From assembly GCA_041557595.1 (NCBI GenBank), contig JBFFGE010000071.1, positions 1-21,276 on the forward strand: a stretch of DNA of 21,276 nucleotides. Reading direction: 5' to 3'. Origin of the DNA: JAOTYV01 sp041557595. Its GTDB lineage: Bacteria > Pseudomonadota > Alphaproteobacteria > UBA8366. The notes under the pieces are model-generated. The model worked only from the letters and a program-made list of their open reading frames with translations. It was not told the origin of the DNA and made no database searches. The translations under genes and the position numbers were made by a program. Of this stretch, positions 14,536 to 20,719 are shown in pieces (position 1 is the stretch's first letter; each line of letters begins with the position of its first letter).

Positions 14536-15426
14536 TCAGGCGGGGATTTCTCCCATCGTGTGCACCTTGTGCATGCGCCGCCGGCTCGCGGGATCGAAGG
14601 GCTTGCGGTGATGCATGGTGCAGCGGTTATCCCACACCACGACGTCGCCCGGGCGCCATGCGTGTTCCCACACATATTTTGGCTGCGTCGCATGCGCCCA
14701 AAGGGCATCGAGCAGTTCTTCGCTTTCTTCCACGGGAAGGTCGGGAATGTAGGATTTCAACCGGCGGCCGAGGAACAGGCACTGGCGGCCGGTTGCCGGA
14801 TGGGTGCGAATCAGCGGATGCAGCGGGCCGGGGCCCTTCGAAACGTCGGTCACATTCTCGAATTCGGGCCGCCGTTCGCCATTGCTGCTGTAGACGCAGG
14901 AATGCAGCGCCCGGCGGCCGTCGATGCGGCGGCGCAGGTCGGGCGGCAGGTCTTCGAGCGCGGCATACATGTTGAGGAACGACGTGTTGCCACCCTGCGG
15001 CGGGACTTCGAGGGCGTAGAGAACGCTGGCGCCAATCGGCCGTTCGACGAAGGAACTGTCGGTGTGCCAGCGCGCCTCGTCCGCGCCCAGGGCTCCGATC
15101 GGTTTGCCGTTCTCTTCGATGTTGGAAATGATGTTGACCTGTTCCGGGATCTCGTCCGGCATGTGCCGTTCGCGCCCGAGCCCAAGCAACCCCTGCGCCG
15201 GCAAATCCAGGTCCCCGAAGACGCTGGCGAAATTGAGATGCGCTTCGATATCGAGCTGCTGGTCGCGAAACAGCAGGACGAGGTCTTGGTGCCAGGCGTC
15301 GAGAATGGCCTGACGGGTCTCAGACGGAATCGGACGGCTGCCGTCGACGCCGCGGATCTCGGCGCCGAGCATCGCGCCGGTCGGAATGACTTCGATCATT
15401 TTTTCATCGCTCTCTTGCAGGCTCAT
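14536..15426 (-). CDS. TauD/TfdA family Fe(II)/2-oxoglutarate dioxygenase (second of tandem pair)
   Basis: A 296-residue non-haem iron oxygenase. The iron-binding facial triad is His121 and Asp123 in RWHTDSSF and His272 in WDNRCTMHHRKPF. The Arg cluster at 282-284 probably binds 2-oxoglutarate. VPPQGGNTSFLNMYAAL and WRPGDVVVWDNR are typical family segments. Such enzymes hydroxylate and often thereby break down taurine, aryloxyalkanoates, alkyl sulfates or similar carboxylic or sulfonic acids; the substrate cannot be told here. Its ATG overlaps the stop of the upstream dioxygenase by four bases, so the two are one transcription unit. The 3' end faces the LD-carboxypeptidase with 41 bases between. 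Confidence 0.9.
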   Translation of the reverse strand: MSLQESDEKMIEVIPTGAMLGAEIRGVDGSRPIPSETRQAILDAWHQDLVLLFRDQQLDIEAHLNFASVFGDLDLPAQGLLGLGRERHMPDEIPEQVNIISNIEENGKPIGALGADEARWHTDSSFVERPIGASVLYALEVPPQGGNTSFLNMYAALEDLPPDLRRRIDGRRALHSCVYSSNGERRPEFENVTDVSKGPGPLHPLIRTHPATGRQCLFLGRRLKSYIPDLPVEESEELLDALWAHATQPKYVWEHAWRPGDVVVWDNRCTMHHRKPFDPASRRRMHKVHTMGEIPA

Positions 15427-16295
15427 ACGGGAACAACCCCTTTCACGACGGTTCGATGCAGGACGCGGCGGTACCTGTTCATGTCATAATTGCCGATGAC
15501 CCGGTGCAGCAGGCAGCGGTTGTCCCACATGACGAGATCGCCCGGGCGCCATTCATGCACATAGACGAACCGGCGCTGGGTCGCGTGCACGTGCAATTCG
15601 TTCAGCAGGCGTTCGCCGTCCTCCACGGGCATTCCCTCCACATGGGAGGTGTGGATGCCGAGATAGAGCGATTTCCGTCCGCGATCCGGGTGCGTGCGGA
15701 CAATGGGATGCGAGACCGGCGGCTTTTCCAGCTTCTCTTCCTCGGTCGCGGGACGGTTGCCGGAGTTCCGCCGGTTCGCTTCCCAACTATGGACGGCGCG
15801 GAGTGGCGCGATTCGCTCGCGCGTCGCTTCGTCGAGCCCGTCATACGCCATCAGCATATTCGCGAATTCGGTGTCGCCGCCGGCCGGCGGTAACTCACGG
15901 GCGTGCAGAAACGTCGCGAAGGACGGAATGTCGTGATACGACTTGTCGGTGTGCCAGTAGAAACTGCCGAAAGTAGCCGGCGCGCCGCTGGGGTTTCCGT
16001 CGGCGTCGAGATTGCACACCAAATGCACCTTCGGCGATTTCTTGCCTTTCGCCGTCCGGGAAACATGCCCGTCGAGTTCGCCGAACCGTTTGGTCAAGGC
16101 CAACTGCTGGTCTTCGCTGAGGTCCTGGTCGCGGAATGCCAGAACGTGATGGTCTTGGAAGGCGTCGATAACGGCGTTTAGCACCGCGTCATCGAAGGGC
16201 TGCGACATGTCCAGGCCGACCACTTCCGCGCCGGCGACATCCGACAGCGGGTTTATCGTAAACGCCGCTTCTTCCACTCTGTTCTGTTGCGCCAT
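15423..16295 (-). CDS. TauD/TfdA family Fe(II)/2-oxoglutarate dioxygenase (first of tandem pair)
   Basis: A 290-residue paralogue of the downstream gene. The iron triad is His115 and Asp117 in YWHTDKSYHD and His264 in WDNRCLLHRV, with Arg277 the likely 2-oxoglutarate contact. ARELPPAGGDTEFANMLMAY and EWRPGDLVMWDNR are conserved. I start at ATG 16293-16295 (MAQQNRVEEAAF), with AAGGA about 8 bases upstream; the open frame runs to 16391, but that extension is Arg/Pro-rich and unlike the family. The pair has clearly diverged, for example in the segment between the HTD motif and the distal His, so the two may act on different substrates or as a heteromer. No transporter or regulator lies beside them to name the substrate. 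Confidence 0.9.
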   Translation of the reverse strand: MAQQNRVEEAAFTINPLSDVAGAEVVGLDMSQPFDDAVLNAVIDAFQDHHVLAFRDQDLSEDQQLALTKRFGELDGHVSRTAKGKKSPKVHLVCNLDADGNPSGAPATFGSFYWHTDKSYHDIPSFATFLHARELPPAGGDTEFANMLMAYDGLDEATRERIAPLRAVHSWEANRRNSGNRPATEEEKLEKPPVSHPIVRTHPDRGRKSLYLGIHTSHVEGMPVEDGERLLNELHVHATQRRFVYVHEWRPGDLVMWDNRCLLHRVIGNYDMNRYRRVLHRTVVKGVVPV

Positions 16296-16601
16296 GTTGG
16301 TTCCTTGCAATCGGATTTGTCCGGCTGCGACTCCGCGCCGAATTCGCGGGGGTGGCTTGCAGCACCGGCGATGTTTCCGAAAGAATGCCAATGCAAAACA
16401 GCCGGGTTCATTTTAGCGAGAAAATCCGGATATCCAAATCGGTAAGATATTGAAATCAAAAAGGCCTTAAAAATATTAACATTCCGTGAGCCCGGCGTTT
16501 CCGGCCGCGCACGGACGGACCGTGGAATTAACCCGTGCGGCCCCTCGGGAGAGGCAGTAAGATATGCCGGAATTCATCCGAAATGAGGACCGAGAGAGTC
16601 T
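16296..16601. other. Intergenic region between divergent dioxygenase and ssb genes
   Basis: About 306 bases with no supported gene. It must hold the promoters of the divergent dioxygenase pair and ssb. The central part (about 16420-16480) is AT-rich compared with its surroundings and carries the candidate ssb promoter. A short CACGG/CCGTG stem lies near 16510-16525. I see no repeat, RNA gene or LexA-type operator. Confidence 0.5.
16450..16479 (+). promoter_or_regulatory. Candidate sigma-70-type promoter for ssb
   Basis: TTGAAA at 16450-16455 and TATTAA at 16474-16479, with an 18-base spacer, in an AT-rich patch about 120 bases before the ssb start. The match is moderate (four of six at -10). 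Confidence 0.25.
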
Positions 16602-17066
16602 ATGGCGGGGAGCGTAAACAAGGTAATCCTGATCGGCAATCTGGGGCGCGATCCGGAAGTCAGAACGATGCAGAACGGCGGCAAGGTTTGCAATCTGTCG
16701 GTCGCAACGTCGGAACGCTGGAAAGATCGGACAACGGGCGAGCCGCAGGAAAAGACGGAGTGGCATCGCGTCGTGATTTTCGACGACCGGCTATGCGACG
16801 TCGCCGAGCGGTATCTGCAAAAGGGCGCGAAAGTGTACCTTGAAGGGGAGCTTCAAACCCGCAAATGGCAAGATCAGAGCGGGGTCGAGAAGTACACCAC
16901 CGAAGTCGTGCTGCGGAAGTTCCGCGGCCAACTTACCATGTTGGACTCCCGTGGCGGCGCTTCCGGTTCTACCGGCGGCTTCGGCGATCAGAACGAGAAC
17001 TACGGATCGTCCGATCAGGGGGGGCCGCCGCCCGGCGGCGATCTCGACGACGAGATACCGTTCTAG
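16602..17066 (+). CDS. ssb: Single-stranded DNA-binding protein
   Basis: SSB coats single-stranded DNA in replication, repair and recombination. The 154-residue protein starts with the OB-fold segment MAGSVNKVILIGNLGRDPEV. It continues with TSERWKDRTTGEPQEKTEWH, GAKVYLEGELQTRKWQDQSG and YTTEVVLRKFRGQLTMLDSR (OB fold to about residue 110). A short Gly/Ser-rich linker follows, then the acidic tip DLDDEIPF, the partner-binding tail. Length and parts are normal. The ATG at 16602 begins the conserved N terminus; GAGG lies 13 bases upstream and GAGAGAG nearer, so the ribosome site is not strong. In many alphaproteobacteria ssb lies beside uvrA; here about 6 kb separate them. Confidence 0.97.
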   Translation: MAGSVNKVILIGNLGRDPEVRTMQNGGKVCNLSVATSERWKDRTTGEPQEKTEWHRVVIFDDRLCDVAERYLQKGAKVYLEGELQTRKWQDQSGVEKYTTEVVLRKFRGQLTMLDSRGGASGSTGGFGDQNENYGSSDQGGPPPGGDLDDEIPF

Positions 17067-17258
17067 AGACGCAACTTCCCCGGTCATTCCAATCGTTTTC
17101 CAACGTCAGAACGGCGGTTGAATGGCCCCTGTGGTTGCGCTTGCCGGATTATGCCACTACCATCCGGGCGCAAGGCGCGCCAGTTTCGGGGGCTTGGGGG
17201 TCTCGGCGGTGTGTTTAAATTATGGGGTAATTAAGAGCAAAATGGAGGCTCAGAAAAA

Positions 17259-17762
17259 ATGCGACAACTGCTAATCATCTTGTGTGCGCTGTCATTCGGA
17301 ATGCTCGGCGCGTGCGAAAGCATGGATAAGGGGTCCATGTCTGATTCGGGTGCGAAGATGGCAAAGAAAGATGCCATGAAGGCGCCGGCAAAGAAAAAGA
17401 AGAAGAAAAAATTGCCGGCTTCGGGCAGCCCGTTCACGCTCTATTTCAAGAGCAATTCGCTCGATTTGACGGAGGCATCGGAAGGGGCCCTGTTCGACAT
17501 CCTGCAAAAAGTCCGGCCCTATAAGATCAAGAAGGTAACGCTGTTCGTGCATTCCGACTTGACCGGCACGCCGGCGCAGAACATGGCGATTTCCGAAAAA
17601 CGTGGCGCCCAGCTCGCACAATCGTTCAAGGACGCAGGGGTCAAGGAAGTTGTCGTGCAGGCGTTGGGCGACAAGGAGCCGATCGTCGACACTAGGCGTT
17701 CGAACCAAACGAACCGGCGTGCAATCGTCGTCTTCCACAAGCCGCCGAAAAAGAAGAAATAA
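17259..17762 (+). CDS. Lipoprotein with OmpA-like peptidoglycan-binding domain (paralogue 1)
   Basis: A 167-residue protein with a lipoprotein signal ending in MLGAC (lipid-anchored Cys19). Residue +2 is Glu, not Asp, so sorting to the outer membrane is expected. A lysine-rich linker with seven consecutive lysines (45-51) leads to an OmpA_C-like domain (about 55-160). This has SEGALFDILQKVR, HSDLTG, NMAISEKRGAQLAQSF and SNQTNRRAIVVF, which keep the Asp and Arg that bind diaminopimelate in the family. The protein ends in KPPKKKK. GGAGG lies 10 bases before the ATG. It is the first of three related genes between ssb and gyrA and ends in its own terminator. It likely links outer membrane and murein; the exact role is unknown. 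Confidence 0.85.
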   Translation: MRQLLIILCALSFGMLGACESMDKGSMSDSGAKMAKKDAMKAPAKKKKKKKLPASGSPFTLYFKSNSLDLTEASEGALFDILQKVRPYKIKKVTLFVHSDLTGTPAQNMAISEKRGAQLAQSFKDAGVKEVVVQALGDKEPIVDTRRSNQTNRRAIVVFHKPPKKKK

Positions 17763-18099
17763 CCGATCTGACGGTTTCGGCCGGTACGGAGATAAAGGGA
17801 TCGCCTCGGGGCGGTCCCTTTTTCTATGGCGCATGCAGCGATGTCTGTCGGAGTTGGGGCATAGTCTGAACGCGAATTCGGCAAGCTTGATCTCCGATGC
17901 GCGTAACGGATGTACCTCCATTGATGGCGGGCCTAGCCGCAAGGACTCGGATATACCCGATTGATCCGGCGCAGTTGCGCATATCGATCGATCCGAATAC
18001 TCTCGGCGCCGGGACGCAGCAGGGCCAGTGCGGGGGAACCGGCGGCTTACGCGGCGGCAAATTGGGGCATCATCAAGGTTCACGGAGGTACCTAAAAAA
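17763..18099. other. Intergenic region between lipoprotein genes 1 and 2
   Basis: About 337 bases. The first 60 hold the terminator of the upstream lipoprotein gene. The rest has no supported gene on either strand and no clear promoter; a small GCGCAGTTGCGC palindrome occurs near 17969. GGAGG at 18084-18088 is the ribosome site of the next gene. Confidence 0.5.
17794..17823 (+). terminator. Intrinsic terminator of lipoprotein gene 1
   Basis: AAAGGGATCGCC pairs with GGCGGTCCCTTT (one G-U) around a TCGG loop, then a run of T. It lies about 30 bases after the stop codon. Confidence 0.85.
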
Positions 18100-18924
18100 A
18101 TGACGAGAATTGCGTTGCTCGCAGGCGCCGCGAGCATGCTTATTTTGGGAGCATGCTCGAACGCCGAGCTCATCAAGCAGGTCGAGCTGACCAAGCCGAC
18201 CGGCACCAACTTCGACAAGAGCCTGCACGACAAATATGTGAAGCTTGCGAAGGCCGAGGAAAAGGAGGGCGATCTCGGCGACGCCAGGCACTTCATCCTG
18301 AAGGCCAAGGCGGCCGCCGCCGGACAATCGGTTACGCCGGACAATTTGCCGCAACGGAATGTGACCGGCGGGGATGCCAAGGCGATCGCCGCGGCACGAC
18401 CGATGCTGATCAAGGCGCTTTCCGGCAGCAAGGCCAAGAAAATGCCCGACGTCGCGGCCGAGGCCCAGACATCGTTCGATTGTTGGGTTCAGGAAGCCGA
18501 AGAGGGTATCCAGCCAAAGGACATCGCCGCATGCCGCAAGGCATTCGACGTGGCCTTGGCAAAACTCGGCACCGTTAAAAAGAAAAAGTCGACGGCGGCG
18601 TCAGGCAGCCCGTTTACGGTCTTTTTCAAATTCGACAAGACGGCACTGACCAACGAATCGGAAGGCGCGCTGTTCGATATCATGCAGAAGGTGCGGGTGC
18701 ACAAGCCGAAGAAGGTTCACATCATTGCCTACACCGACCTGTCGGGTAAAAATCCATACAACGACAAGCTGGCGGAATTGCGTGCGCAGGCGCTTGCCAA
18801 GAAAATAAAGGGCGCGGGCGCGAAGGTCGTTACCACGGCGGCTCCCGGTCCGAAGGATCCGATTGTCGATACGACAAAGCCGAACCAATCGAATCGGCGA
18901 GCGATCATAATCTTCGCCAAATAA
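18100..18924 (+). CDS. Lipoprotein with helical N-terminal domain and OmpA-like domain (paralogue 2)
   Basis: A 274-residue protein with a lipobox ILGAC at Cys19 and Ser at +2. The N-terminal domain (about 25-156) is helical: LHDKYVKLAKAEEKEGDLGD, then FILKAKAAAAGQSVTPDN and AEAQTSFDCWVQEAEEG with Cys128 and Cys145, which could form a disulfide. I recognise this pattern from alphaproteobacterial OmpA-like envelope proteins. A KKKK linker leads to the OmpA-like domain (about 167-274), with SEGALFDIMQKVR, AYTDLSG, LAELRAQALAKK and PNQSNRRAIIIF. It closely resembles paralogue 1 in this domain. The ATG at 18100 has GGAGG 11 bases upstream. The gene ends in its own terminator. It probably binds murein from the outer membrane. 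Confidence 0.85.
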   Translation: MTRIALLAGAASMLILGACSNAELIKQVELTKPTGTNFDKSLHDKYVKLAKAEEKEGDLGDARHFILKAKAAAAGQSVTPDNLPQRNVTGGDAKAIAAARPMLIKALSGSKAKKMPDVAAEAQTSFDCWVQEAEEGIQPKDIAACRKAFDVALAKLGTVKKKKSTAASGSPFTVFFKFDKTALTNESEGALFDIMQKVRVHKPKKVHIIAYTDLSGKNPYNDKLAELRAQALAKKIKGAGAKVVTTAAPGPKDPIVDTTKPNQSNRRAIIIFAK

Positions 18925-18948
18925 TCGGCGCAGGGTTGCCATGTGCTG

Positions 18949-18983
18949 AAAAGGGGGATCGGCGTTGCCGATTTCCCTTTTTT
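18949..18983 (+). terminator. Intrinsic terminator of lipoprotein gene 2
   Basis: AAAAGGGGGATCGGC pairs with GCCGATTTCCCTTTT (two G-U pairs) around a GTT loop, with a T-rich 3' side. It lies 24 bases after the stop. Confidence 0.85.
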
Positions 18984-19055
18984 CAGTTTCGTACGGCGGC
19001 TCTGCAGTGAGGCCGTATTGAAGCAAGAGCCGGTAACTATCCAGGGAAACGAGGA

Positions 19056-19889
19056 ATGCAGTTTAATCTTCAGGACAATATGAACGAAACCGTCGACGCC
19101 GTTATTCAGATCTTTGCGTCCTACGGCCTGGACGTCTTGGGCGCGGTTGCGATCCTGATTGTCGGTTTGCTCGTGGCAAAATGGGCGCGTCACGCCACAG
19201 ATAGCGCGCTCGGAAAAGTCAGCCGGCTGGATCAGACGTTGCGCCGTTTCTTTGCGAGCCTCGTTAAATATGTCGTCGTCATATTCACCGTCCTCGCGGT
19301 GCTGAATCAATTCGGCGTGCAGACGGCCAGTCTCATTGCCCTGCTCGGTGCCGCGGGTTTGGCGATCGGCCTTGCGTTGCAGGGGACGCTCAGCAATGTC
19401 GCCGCCGGCGTCATGCTGCTGATCTTCCGTCCTTATAAGGTCGGCGATTTTGTCGATGTCGGCGGTCAATCGGGAACGGTATTCGAGTTGTCCTTGTTCG
19501 TGACCGAATTGAATACCGGCGACAATGTGCGAATATTTGTGCCCAATAGCCAAATTTGGGGCAACGCGATCAAGAACGTAAGCTTCAATGCGACCCGTCG
19601 CGTGGACCTCCTCATCGGGATCGCCTATGAGGACGAGATTGGCAAGGCGGTGTCGGCCATCCAGGCGGTCATCAATGCGGATGCGCGCATCCAGACGGAG
19701 CCGGCCCCATTGATCGCAGTATCCGAGTTGGCCGATAGTTCGGTCAATCTCGTCGTGCGGGCTTGGTGCGAGAGCGGCAATTATTGGGCGGTCCGGTTCG
19801 AGTTGATCCGCAATATCAAGGAGCGGTTCGACGCGGAGAATATCTCGATACCGTATCCGCAGCGCCAAATTCATATGACGAGCGCCTGA
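19056..19889 (+). CDS. Small-conductance mechanosensitive channel, MscS family
   Basis: A 277-residue inner-membrane channel that opens under membrane tension and releases solutes in hypo-osmotic shock. Three membrane helices are seen: about 22-44, 65-88 and the pore-lining TM3 at about 92-118, reading GAAGLAIGLALQGTLSNVAAG. This has the Ala/Gly packing pattern of MscS. RPYKVGDFVDVGG and FVPNSQIWGNAIKNVS belong to the cytoplasmic beta domain, and the rest forms the vestibule. Length is close to E. coli MscS (286). I use the ATG at 19056 with AGGG 10 bases upstream; the ATG at 19080 is possible. It stands between the second and third OmpA-like lipoproteins on the same strand, which suggests a shared envelope-stress theme. 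Confidence 0.93.
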   Translation: MQFNLQDNMNETVDAVIQIFASYGLDVLGAVAILIVGLLVAKWARHATDSALGKVSRLDQTLRRFFASLVKYVVVIFTVLAVLNQFGVQTASLIALLGAAGLAIGLALQGTLSNVAAGVMLLIFRPYKVGDFVDVGGQSGTVFELSLFVTELNTGDNVRIFVPNSQIWGNAIKNVSFNATRRVDLLIGIAYEDEIGKAVSAIQAVINADARIQTEPAPLIAVSELADSSVNLVVRAWCESGNYWAVRFELIRNIKERFDAENISIPYPQRQIHMTSA

Positions 19890-19918
19890 AGCGGCCTTCC
19901 CGGGCCACGCCGTTTTTT
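19889..19918 (+). terminator. Candidate terminator after the MscS gene
   Basis: GCGGCC and GGCCACGC can pair with a two-base bulge, followed by CG and six T residues. The stem is imperfect, but the position just after the stop and the T run fit. Confidence 0.45.
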
Positions 19919-20097
19919 AACAGACCCTTAACTTCATTGCGCGATAAAAGGCTTAAGTATCGCGGCCCGCTTCATATTCGCGGCCGAAAACTTTTGGCTA
20001 GGTTATTGTCGCCGCCGAGCGTGCGTATCGACGATGCGCATCACCGCTATTTCGGTCGCATAACCGTGACGCCAGTAAATTTCAGGAGGACTTGGCG

Positions 20098-20517
20098 ATG
20101 AGATTGAAGTTTATTATTGCGAGCCTGGGTCTGCTGTTCGCTTTGGGCGCTTGCGAGTCGATGTCCGAATTCGGCGGCAAGATGAAGAGCATGGCCGGCA
20201 TGGACGATTCGAACAAATACGTGGTCTATTTCAAATCCAATTCCACTAATTTGACCGAAGAATCCGAAGGCACGTTGTTCGACGTGATGCAGGCGATTCG
20301 TGCGGAAAAGGTCAAGAAAGTACGGATCGTGGCGTATACGGACAGCAAGGGAAATCCCCGCTACAACCAACAGCTATCGATGCGCCGCGCCAATTCGGTC
20401 AAGGATCGGCTGGAAAGTAGCGGTGTGAAGTCCATCGATATTGCTGGCGCCGGCATTGCTAAATCCCATGAAGTGCCGCAAAAAGCGCGACGCGCCGAGA
20501 TTTTCTTCGAAAAGTAA
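20098..20517 (+). CDS. Short lipoprotein with OmpA-like peptidoglycan-binding domain (paralogue 3)
   Basis: A 139-residue protein, nearly just signal plus domain. The lipobox is ALGAC with Cys19 and Glu at +2, and the LGACESM sequence is shared with paralogue 1. After a short Met/Lys linker the OmpA-like domain (about 40-139) has YFKSNSTNLTEESEGTLFDV, AYTDSKG and YNQQLSMRRANSVKDRLESSG, the best match of the three to the canonical NxxLSxxRAxxVxxxL motif. It ends with RRAEIFFEK and lacks the SNRR loop of the other two. I prefer ATG 20098 (AGGAGGA 7 bases upstream) to TTG 20092. A perfect terminator follows. Confidence 0.87.
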   Translation: MRLKFIIASLGLLFALGACESMSEFGGKMKSMAGMDDSNKYVVYFKSNSTNLTEESEGTLFDVMQAIRAEKVKKVRIVAYTDSKGNPRYNQQLSMRRANSVKDRLESSGVKSIDIAGAGIAKSHEVPQKARRAEIFFEK

Positions 20518-20541
20518 GCGCCACACCGTCACAGAACGCGC

Positions 20542-20572
20542 AAAAGGGAGAGCACTGGCTCTCCCTTTTTTT
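20542..20572 (+). terminator. Intrinsic terminator of lipoprotein gene 3
   Basis: AAAAGGGAGAGC pairs perfectly with GCTCTCCCTTTT around an ACTG loop, then more T. It separates the lipoprotein array from gyrA. Confidence 0.92.
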
Positions 20573-20610
20573 GTCTTGCGGCCGGGCGGTTTTTTGCCGT
20601 TTCCGGCCAA

Positions 20611-20640
20611 TTGACATTGTTTGAAGGGTCGCATTCTGTT
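20611..20640 (+). promoter_or_regulatory. Candidate gyrA promoter
   Basis: A perfect -35 hexamer TTGACA at 20611-20616 lies between the preceding terminator and gyrA, about 100 bases before the start. The -10 region near 20632-20640 (CATTCTGTT) is a poor match, which is common in alphaproteobacteria. Confidence 0.35.
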
Positions 20641-20719
20641 AGGTTCCGGCCAAATGGAAATCGTCGGCGTTTTCGGCGGTTTTGGGCCATTATCCCGCCT
20701 CCAATCGTGATGTGACGCC

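Noticed and set aside
14332..15489. + strand open frame overlapping the LD-carboxypeptidase end and opposite a dioxygenase
   Set aside because: It overlaps two supported genes in other frames and shows no family pattern.
16296..16391. N-terminal extension of the first dioxygenase
   Set aside because: The extra residues are Arg/Pro/Cys-rich and unlike the family; ATG 16295 has a good ribosome site.
17390..17416. A/G-rich tract in lipoprotein 1 as a frameshift or decayed gene
   Set aside because: The frame stays open through the tract and both sides are protein-like, so it is a genuine Lys-rich linker.
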